From the NCBI RefSeq assembly GCF_947507565.1, contig NC_089193.1, forward strand, positions 1,360,325 through 1,424,324: 64,000 bases of DNA, written 5' to 3'. The DNA is from Oscarella lobularis. Lineage: Eukaryota > Porifera > Homoscleromorpha > Homosclerophorida > Oscarellidae. The notes below the pieces were generated by a model, which saw only the letters and a program-made list of their open reading frames with translations, made no database searches and was not told where the DNA came from. Shown piece by piece: positions 54,827 through 64,000 of this stretch; positions within the stretch are counted from its first letter, which is position 1, and each line of letters opens with the position of its first letter. The position numbers and the translations under genes were made by a program.

Positions 54827-56193
54827 ATGGCTTCGTTTCTTCGCTCCTCAGCGGCGTGGCTGTCTTCCTTCTCTCGAATGAGTAGATGGAGTTCATCGAT
54901 TACTTCTCAGTCTAAGGTCAGAGGTGGCAAGTGACACCTCGTACGTACGCAGACGGAAAAATCTTACTAGCATCTTTACAACTTTGCCCAACCAGCTCGG
55001 GCAGCTTCGTCGAGTGTCCCTGGCCATCGTTACGGCGGAAAAGTGACGATAGTCACTGGCGGTTCTAAAGGAATCGGAGAAGGAATCGTCAGAGTATTTG
55101 GTAAGCAACGTGCCTTACTCTCATGTAAAACAGTCGTGGAATGATCTACCTTTTAGCTGAGGAAGGCTCCAACGTCGTCTTCTGCGCTCGAGGAGGCGAG
55201 TCTCGACATCCGTTCCTATGTATCTCCCCTTACATCAATTGCACTGACTAGTTGATGTTGGGAAAAAGCTAGAGACAGAGCTGAATGACAAATGGCCAGG
55301 AAGAACGATGTTCGTGACCTGCGACATGACGAAGGAAAGCGATATTGAGGTGATAACAGCAGCTCTTTCATCCCGTGCAGAGAAAAACGATGTCCTAGAG
55401 TATGGTCCAAACTACGGTCAATAAATTTGGTCGCTTGGATTGCTTGGTGAACAATGCAGGCTGGCGTGAGTAGAGAGATGTAAAGAAGGCCGGTCTTCTG
55501 TACTGGAATTCGTTTCGCAGATCCACCCGCCACCGCTGTTGATGACATGTCTGTGGACGACTTCAGATACCTGCTCAACTTCAACCTCGTCAGTTATTTC
55601 ATAGCAAGCAAGGCACGACATGTGAATTCGTCGCAGACGAGCATCTATTTTCCTTTCCTTTTTCCCCCGACTCCAGGCCGCTTTGCCTCATCTGAGAAAA
55701 ACCCAAGGCAATATCATCAATCTTTCCAGCTTGGTGGGTATCATAGGGCAAGAAGGATCAGCTTCTTACGTAGCGACCAAAGGCGGAATAACGTCCATGT
55801 CAAAAGGAATGGCCATCGACGAAGCAAAGCACAACGTTCGAGTCAACGTGTATGCCATTCACTATACATATAAAACTCTATTGATTAACTAATTAAATAG
55901 CATTTCACCTGGAAACGTGTGGACACCGCTTTGGAACGAATTCGCCCAAAGCGCCCCAGATCCTCAGGAGTTCATAAAAGGCGGGGAAGACGCACAGGTT
56001 AGAAAATTCGTAGCGACTACTAGAAACGGACGCAATAGACTCTATCTAGCTACTGGGTCGAATGGGAACAATTGAAGAAAGCGGCAAACTTTGTCTTTTC
56101 ATTGCCGCCGACGCCACTTTTATGACGGGCATCGACTTTGTGATGTCGGGAGGAGCAGAGCTCAACTACGGGAGAAAAACGCAGATGGACTAA
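54827..56193 (+). CDS. HSD17B14: 17-beta-hydroxysteroid dehydrogenase 14 (short-chain dehydrogenase)
   Basis: NAD-dependent oxidoreductase of the SDR family acting on steroids or other small alcohols. Nine exons in phase: 54827-54923, 54996-55100, 55157-55195, 55252-55349, 55399-55465, 55521-55612, 55677-55849, 55901-55997 and 56050-56193; 303 residues. Seen: the cofactor motif [21 protein letters not shown], catalytic NLSSLVG serine and the YVATK Tyr-x-x-x-Lys pair, and [18 protein letters not shown], all in order; the C-terminal end [18 protein letters not shown] matches HSD17B14. An extra Ser/Arg-rich N-terminus of about 40 residues could be a mitochondrial presequence, which human HSD17B14 lacks. 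The intron after 55195 has a GC donor, and the one after 55612 probably does too. Confidence 0.94.
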
Positions 56194-56533
56194 CTAGTAT
56201 AAGGGAGTGCACGTGCTCCATTCAAACAACTATTCATTCTAATTTCTGTCGAGCACAAATTGTTTCCTCTCTGACCCAAGCTACCTATGTGACTAAGACG
56301 CGGGAACTGCGGGCAGTACTGCTAACGGGGTTACGTAGCCAAACAAACCCAGAAGCCTACTGATTTAGGGGACAGGGACTAAGGAGAAACCCGTGATTAG
56401 ACTGTACCTTAAGTGCATGTACTTCATCCATTCAAATGCTCATTCTACTTCCTCTTTCACATCAAAACTGTTGATTCTTAGTGTCTCCTCTCCGGACTCA
56501 AAAGCGATACTAAACTTGCCTACGTTTCCGCGA
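56194..56533. other. Convergent 3' flanks of HSD17B14 and NUP210
   Basis: Likely 3' UTR of both genes. No other feature recognised. Confidence 0.5.
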
Positions 56534-59500
56534 CTAGGACGCGGAATATTGTTTCGGTTTTTGAGCGTACGGAACGTGCCCGCTCTGCGCTATGGGAGTG
56601 AAGGGAGTCGCGCCGCCGGCGCCGGGAATCGGAGTCGGAGTCGATCGCTTTCCGCGGTATCGACTCGAACCAAACGCCGGTTGCGGCGGCGTCCTCGGAT
56701 TAACGGGCTCGAAAGTGACGGGCTGCGCGTCGACGAGCGCGCCCGTCGAACCCGAACGACCGAACAGGTAGCACAGGCTCGTCAAGAAAATCAAGACGAG
56801 AAGGACGACGACGTAGAGAATCAAATTCGACGTCGCGGAGACTTCTCGAGCGGGAATCGACTCGGGGGGTTTCTTCGAGGGTTCTTCGTCACGGACGTCT
56901 TCTTTCTGAGATTTCGTATCGGCGATGTAAGTGACGACGAGAAGTTGCCTTTGGCCGGTCAACGAGCTCGATATCGAAACGCGGAATTCCTCGTCGTTCG
57001 ACGGAGCCGGCTGAGATAGAAGCGCGACGTCAATGACTCCAATACTCAGTTTCGCTCCGAGTGCCGACGACAGTGACGTCACCGTCAACGAAGCGAGAAC
57101 TTTCGGGGACCCGAAAATCGTCACGGTCACGTGCGCGTCGTTGGCGCCGTTCAATCGAACGCGATTCGTTTCCAGGGAGAAGGCTCCGAAGAACGGCACG
57201 CCAACGTTCGCGCTCGCGCTCGTCGAGTCGACGACGCGTGCCGTAACGATCACGTGGCCTTCCGAACGAACGACGCTCGTCGCCGCATCTCCTTTCGCTC
57301 GCACGCGACACTCGCTCTCGCCCGTCGTCGCATCGAAGTGAGCGACGGCGTCGAAGAGATCCGCTACACTTCCGGGTTTGCCCGACACGTGGTAGAACTC
57401 CAAGTCCGATTCGATGGCGCAGGCGAAATCGATTTGACGCGAATGATTGGGAGAGTTTCGGTTTTCGTCCGCGACGACGCCGACGTCGCAATCCGGGCCG
57501 CAATCGTGAAAATCCGTGAACTTACCTCCGTTATCGTCGGAGAAGAATTCAACGGAGAAGTCCGGCTGGGCGCACCCCGCTTCAGGGAGACAGTCTGATA
57601 GCGGTCGGCTCTTGCTGTCCAGGGGTGAAATCGTTAGCGTGCGAACCGGTGAAACGGTCACCTATGAAGTGAAAATGCCGACTCGGTATCGGCGTTATAT
57701 GTAGTCGTTTTTACCTCGACGTGAGTGTTAACGACGTCGTCGTCTTTGTTGGAAATCAATGCGCGGCCCGACGAGAGAGCGTGCGCTTTGCCCGACAAAG
57801 GGTCGATTCGAAGAACGCGCGGTTCAGACGAGGACCAAACGCCTTTAGAAAAAAAAGAAAGAAGTTTATTATAGGGTACTAGAGCTTTGAAGGTTTCTGG
57901 ACTATACTGTACCTTTGGTAAAAGGCGTGAGGCTTAGAAAGCAAACAGTCGATCCCTCGTGAATCGTAGCCAGCTTGGGTTCCAGCGGCTGGTCGATTCG
58001 AACTCGAATGTAATCGCTGATTTGAGGCGAAGCGGAGAGTTGCATCTAAACGAGAGAAACATTGACTCCACTTACAAAGTCTCTCTTACTGTTCCTACCT
58101 TCACTATCACTTGACCGAGTTTTACGCCTTTTATGCGATACGCGCCGTCGTCGGTCTGCCGCAGAACGCGCACGACGTCGTTTCGGTTCACCTGATGACG
58201 AACAGGCATGTCCTTGTAATCGAACTCGCGACCGATCGTGTCGTGAAACGATAGAACGAAACGCGCCGAATAGCCAATAGGAAACGCGTGGAACTTATCG
58301 GAACCGCCGCGAACAGACGAAAGGGAATTGATAGTCAGAGATACGACAGGACGAACCTAGAAAAAAAATCGAGAATTTCGATCCGCGGAGGGCCCCTCCC
58401 AATTATACCTCCAAATGAATTAGCACTGTTTGATTAATTCCGTACGGTTCGACTGCCGTGACGACGACGATGACGGCACCGTCGAGACTCCTCGTCGTGA
58501 TGTGACCTTCCTCGTCGATTTGAGCCGGTCCCGGATCGTCGTCGTTTCGTCCGTCGATTGTCGAGACGATGCGATAGGCGACGAGACAGTCGCCGTCGCG
58601 ATTCGTGCGAACGCGAAAATCGGCTCGATGGGGCAATAGAAGACGACCCGACGCGGGGGAAAGAAGCTTAAGGGATTCTAGTATCTGGGGAGGAGAAAGA
58701 GTCCCAAGAGTCCCTTTATAAAAGCGATGCTGACTAACCTGTACTTCAGCTGAGCTCGATAGCGTCGTGCGATCCGGAGAGCAAACGTTCGGTGGACAGT
58801 TCACGTGGACGCTGATCGTTGATTGACCGACTCTGTCGGCTCTCAGTCGCACGGCAAAATCGGGATCGGAATCGAGAGAAACTCCAGCCTACAAAAAATA
58901 AGAATTAGACGAATAATAATTGATTTCGTTCTTTACCCGATGATAGACGGAGTGAAGGGAGACCAGATCCTCGTTGCTCGACTTCCAGTGGAAATAAAGC
59001 TGAGGAACGGCGCTCGCAAACGAGAACGGCGTCTCTTCGTACTGACCCATCACATAGGCAGAAACCTTGACGAAAAGCCATACACGATTTTTCTTCTAAA
59101 TCGAGTCAGAGGACACCCACCTCGCTGCCAACGACAATTTGATCCGAAGGCACGCGAATTTTCAGTCCCGTCAATTTGACGACGATGACGCGCACCTCCG
59201 CCTATAAATAAAATTGATCTATTAATTAATTAATTAATCCCTCTGAGAAACCTCTGAATAAATCGTGCCGGATCCGTCGGACGCCTCACTCGCCACAGAA
59301 ACAATTGTTCGGCCGGGAGCAATAGCCTCTATCAAGCCAATCGTATCCACTTTAGCTACGGACTCGTTTAGAGCCTTAAAAACGATCCGAGCGTCGTTTC
59401 TCGGGCCACCGATCACCTGGACCTATTGCAAGGCGGAGAGTCTCACATTTACGCAACTAAAAGAGCGACGTCCGTGCCTGGAATAGCGCCGTTGGAACGA

Positions 59501-62500
59501 GAACGATTTCGTCCGGTTTGACTTGAATTCGCGAGTAGACTTGTATCGTTTCGGGTTCGCTTGTGATTAGATGACCGCCTGGCGCTGTCGCGTTGAAAAG
59601 AATCTGCGTCGTTCCTTCGACTAGGCCTTGGATGGAAAAGAGAGCGCAGTCGCTGCGAGAATCGCGTTTCTGCGCGTTGCTAATAAAATATGAGAATTTC
59701 GTTGTCATGTTGCGTTGAGACGAGCTGCACGCGGTTTTCTGAACCTGAATTTGAGAATGGGAGCCAAGGCGTGCGCTTGAAGATTGATGAATTTGTATTG
59801 GCTGAAAGGGATGGGGGTTCCCCATAGATCGAGAACGCAAACGGTGGCCTCGATGAATTGGTCGACTTGAACCTGAACACATAAACATAAAGGAACGACT
59901 CCCCTCGATACATATAGATTTAATTACTTTTTCCGGAACTTTGACGTCAAATGAATGTATCCCCGTGACGCGAACGGTTGCCGTGGGCGACGGAATCAAC
60001 GTTACAAGGCACAAGTCTTGAACGGAAAGAATCGCCTGGCCGTCAGAAATCGGCGTGATCTTTGAATTGAGAAATATTGAGAAGGGGGAAAAAAACGAAT
60101 TCGGACCTCTGATCTTACGGTTATTTCATTTGAGCCAAGTTCTTGATGATATTTAATTATTTCTTTCGACTTGTCGCTATCGAGAGTCAACTCGTAGAAT
60201 TGAGATCCGTTTGTGACAACTAGACTAGCCTACGACAAGGACGTTGAGTACGAATACACCTCCACGTCCACTCCTACATACCGTATTCAGTAAATGATTA
60301 AATAGAGTCACCGAGGACGGATTGACGGCGGGATTCCCTTGGAATTTCACCAGCAAATGATCCTTTAGTTCGCGACGCAAAACAGCCAGCTATTATAAAC
60401 AGAAACGCATGTGCAAGATTCACCACATAAGAATCTAATGCTACGACGTACCTGTCTATCCGTCACGTATCTTCTGCTATAAGAGCTACTGACAACGTTT
60501 ATGTTGACCGTCTCGGGCGTTGACCTCTCCCACAATTGAACGAAACCTTATCATGAGAGATTATTCACTATTTCGTATGTATCGTTTTCTATGTAACCCT
60601 TATTTCCGTTGGGATTTTTTAGATCGGTTTTGATGATCCTGATTCCATTGGTTTGCCATTTCCACTCCAACGACGTAAAATTGTCGAAATTTCGGCCCCC
60701 CTTCTCCTGCACCGTCAATTCCAACTGGAGAGAATAGTCAAAGGCGACGTGAATCTCCTTCGCGAGTTCGCGACTGAACAAGGGACACTTCTCCACGTTG
60801 GCCGACGGCACGAGCATAGCCGAATACGGCTCACGACATAGGATACTAAACAAAAAAAACATAGAGAGTAAAAAATCAATTAAAATCTACGTATTTAGCT
60901 ACGTCGCTTTCAGAACGGAGAACACGTGAAACCAACGCTCCGAAACGTTTCGATTGCCCACCTTCAGAGTTATCGACTGGGAGTGTTAAAAATAATAAAT
61001 ACATAATCGTCCGTACGCGGTGGATTTTACCTCGTCTCCTAATCTACGACAACCGATTCTGTACTCGTGACGTGCGCCGCGTAATTCGGACGTGGGATCG
61101 ACGGTCAATGCGTTGGAATCCGCTTCGACGTCTTGAAAGTATCTCTGCTCTTGAGGCCACGGTAGCGGACCCCCGTCGAATTGGTACACAAACGATGAGC
61201 CAATGGTAACGAGTGCAGGAGCCGGAGGAGAGAGAATCTAATATTTTAAAAAAATAATTTCTTTTCTAGTGGGTCTCGTCTCCTTACTTCTAATTCGTTA
61301 TAGGCTCCAATGAGAACTGAAGCCGATAATTTCATTCGAGTGTACATTGCCGTTAGAGCCGTGTGTCCCGGGTGAAGGGCTTTGACTCTCAAAATGGCAC
61401 AAGCGCCCTCCGGAAGATCGTCAAGCGCTGAAAATTAAAAAGAAATTGAACAAGCAAATGTCAGATAATTTGAAGCCATTCTATACTGTAGTTTGTATAG
61501 GAAACGGCTTCGAATATTTTCTGATCGGTGTAGTTGAGCAAGAAATTGAGATGGCGACAGTCGTTAAAAGGAATGAGATTATTGCTGTCATTGGCTAAAG
61601 TGTACCCCATTTGTAGTGATGCCTGCTTTATATCTGTATCAATCCTTTTACTGCTTATTCGCCCTTTCATTGCGAGAGGAAGATCGAGCGTCGTGTCGAC
61701 GAGAGCTTCGAGTCGCAGTGGCAAGAATTCCATCTCGACGGGATCCACGATGTGTAGCTGCCCAATAAGATATTCCCAAATCTGATATAAGAGGCGTCTC
61801 GGACTTACTTCCGACGTGTCGAATATCATAGAGTTTTTATCGTCTGATGCTTTGGGATGAGACGCGCCCTTCTGTTGTACTGTTGCCACGCCGCTTTGAT
61901 TGATAGGAGAAATGGCCGGAAAGTCAATTGACCAATCATAATTTCCGCTACCGCCAGACGCCTAAAAAATCAGTATTTTCTATCCGGATGGTACACTCAA
62001 TAAGGTTTGGGTAAAGGACTTCTATAGTCGTCTTGAACTGTGTACGTGTATTGGTTAAATAGCGAGTCTGCACTAACTTTAAATTGATACGTTGCGTTGG
62101 TCTTGGGATGCCATGGAAGCAGAACGCGTTTCGGCGTGACAGTGACTGGACTAAGAATTTCCATGGGCTGTTCAGCCGATAGGGGATGGTCGAAATAGAA
62201 CAACTCATCACTTCCAAGAATCTGAAATGAGAGAAGAGCCAAGAGTTCCACTACAATAGCCTTCACTATCCCTTTCTTCTTGCCTGGATGCACTTCAGTT
62301 TGGCAGACAACATGACGTCGCCGACCTTCGTTCCATTGACGAGATGATAGGAACCGTTTTCGGACGACGAAATAACGTTCAAATGACCAAGAGGAAAACT
62401 ACTCTCAATGCGAACATTCTTCCAAATAGAAACGCCCTTAGAATCTCGTTTGCTTTTTCCCAGACAATAAACATACCTCCGTCAGCTTCAGCCGATGATT

Positions 62501-64000
62501 GTGACTCCCATAGACGTGTATAGTGATTTCGTATACTTTTCCCGTTTGTACGACCCAATTTCTTCCCGATATCTCGAACACTTTGAAGAGAAGGAATCAG
62601 TCTCGGCATGTCACAAGATGCTCTCGTCTTCACCTAAATACGCCGGCGGAACCACGTGGACCGTCGTCGTGGGAATCCTCGTCACAAGACTCGAATTCAA
62701 TTCTTAAAATTAGAATCAAAATTTTATAATAGCACATCCTTTGGTTAGTCTTGTTACGAGTGCTTAGCAATTGAACGTCCGTTTCTCCGATGGCCAGTCC
62801 CGTCACTCGGCTCAAATTTGCATCGAGACGTCCAACACTGGAATTCGTTGACGAAAGTATGTACTGATCGGACGGCATGTCAAGAACTGAGAGAAAAACA
62901 ACGCATGCTACAATGAAATCCTCGCGTGCGTGTGCATAGGAAGGATCAGTGGTACTAATAACTCTATAGAGAGGTGGCTGACCTAGTAGTCTATTCGCCT
63001 TCTGTTTCTCCACAATAAAATCCACGTACGACTGCTGGAGTATATACACGTCGGACGACGGAATTAACTGGACGTTTTCAACGACTTGGAGAACGACTTC
63101 GAATGAGTTGACGTTCTTAGAGGAAAAAGGGGGTGGGTCCCTTTGCGAAAAGTCAATTGGTGCAGAGTTACCTTCCAAATAGAATGTACTAATCTAGCAG
63201 ATACTTTAACGAGACCTGTCGCTAGGCCCTCGACCAATATCGTGTCGCCTTTTAAACCCTAATATTTGTATGTGTGAAAGGAGTCTAGGTGGCCTTCTCT
63301 CTGCGCTCTTACGGTTCTCTCTAATTTCAAGTTCTCTTCTGAGGTTTCGTACAACGAATCCGAATAGGTTAAAAGTCTATAAACACTTGTAATTATTCTC
63401 TAGTATTAATTCAATATACTAACCTGACGTATATCGATGGATCGTCTTTGCCGTCGAAACTGACGAGGTTCCATACAAACGGATGATTACTCAAAGCAGT
63501 GAACATGTTCTCTAATCCAATCCAAGCATAAATAGAGAGAATTCGCCCCTTCTCCTTTGTCTTGCCTTTGGCGTCGAAAGCCTGCACGTGAAGAGCCTTT
63601 GGCGCCTCGTCTACAATTAAATCCTTGCTCGTCGTTCGTATTTCGATGCGTTTGATATCGCTAATGAACACGTCGCAGCGCAGAGACTGACCGGATACTT
63701 TGAAACGGTTTAGTCGTTAATCATTTTTTTTGTGAAATTTTGATTGTTTCCCCCTTACTGGTGTCCTTTGCGATAATTACTGCGGTTTTTGTAGTCGGAT
63801 GCGGCGACGTGGCGACTACGCGCGCCGAGACCGAGCACTCCGCGCCGCTGCCGCCGCTACTTGCGCTTCCGCTGCTAATCGCTATGAAGATCTAGCTCGT
63901 TTTCTCGCTAATGTACGAAGGAAAATTCCTACTATTGTCCGTTCCTTCGATGAGAGCCACTTCGGGCTTGTTCGTGCTCCTGTAGTGATTTTAGAGTCGA
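56534..64000 (-). CDS. NUP210: Nuclear pore membrane glycoprotein 210, 5' part outside the window
   Basis: Single-pass nuclear-pore protein with a huge perinuclear domain of Ig-like repeats. The 3' exon 56534-57661 and the next one 57715-57842 are clear; roughly 25 more small exons run to 64000, separated by short introns. Seen: repeated beta-rich segments such as GVWSSSEPRVLRIDPLSGKA, LLLPHRADFRVRTNRDG, LTVQEKGGRNFDNFTSLEW, RVLLPWHPKTNATYQFKV and AFDAKGKTKEKGRILSIYAW, in the order found in vertebrate gp210; then near the C-terminus one transmembrane helix (LILYVVVLLVLIFLTSLCYLF) and a short Pro/Ser-rich tail facing the pore. Upstream part with the signal peptide lies beyond the window. Confidence 0.95.

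Overview
The window is nuclear DNA from an animal: multi-exon genes on both strands, mostly short GT-AG introns of about 40 to 180 bp, small intergenic gaps, and animal gene families throughout. The mix (a delta-catenin with the PDZ-ligand tail DSWV, a receptor with a metazoan-type tyrosine kinase domain, immunoglobulin receptors, very compact genes) fits an early-branching animal. I lean to a sponge, possibly a homoscleromorph, but this is inference from gene content and not proof.

Layout: 1-2.6 kb holds TRDMT1 (-, 3' part cut by the window edge) head to head with a TMEM135-like membrane protein gene (+). 2.7-5.4 kb holds AMD1 (-) and a divergent kinase-fold gene (-). 5.5-15.6 kb is a repeat island: a 26-base C run, two tiny perfect palindromes each inside a direct repeat, a Helitron-like terminus, about 8.5 kb of a 41-bp satellite, and more duplicated DNA. 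15.7-20.7 kb has a peroxisomal crotonase (-) and two convergent Ig-domain genes (+ and -). 21.3-31 kb is NTHL1 (-) head to head with CEP350 (+). 31.2-38.7 kb holds di-N-acetylchitobiase (+), a cysteine-string-type gene (-) and a delta-catenin (+). 39.2-40.7 kb is an SLC35F-type transporter (-). 41-43.5 kb is repeat-rich. 44-45.8 kb is NSFL1C/p47 (-). 45.9-49.7 kb is a receptor with an N-terminal ligand-binding domain, seven membrane segments and a cytosolic tyrosine kinase (-). 50-52.9 kb is a TIR domain joined to four MBT repeats (-), head to head with a class I Rab11-FIP gene (+). 54.8-56.2 kb is HSD17B14 (+). 56.5-64 kb is NUP210 (-, 5' part outside the window).

There is no single pathway here; most genes are unrelated housekeeping genes (tRNA methylation, polyamine synthesis, base excision repair, centrosome, nuclear pore, p97 adaptor, endosome recycling). 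The most unusual content is the adjacent same-strand pair at 45.9-52.9 kb: a seven-transmembrane receptor fused to a tyrosine kinase, and a TIR domain fused to MBT chromatin-reader repeats. Both fusions are supported by in-frame splice junctions read from the sequence, although the kinase exon carries an apparent 2-base frameshift. Three head-to-head gene pairs share start-to-start gaps of 86, 138 and 158 bp. Several introns appear to use GC instead of GT at the donor.
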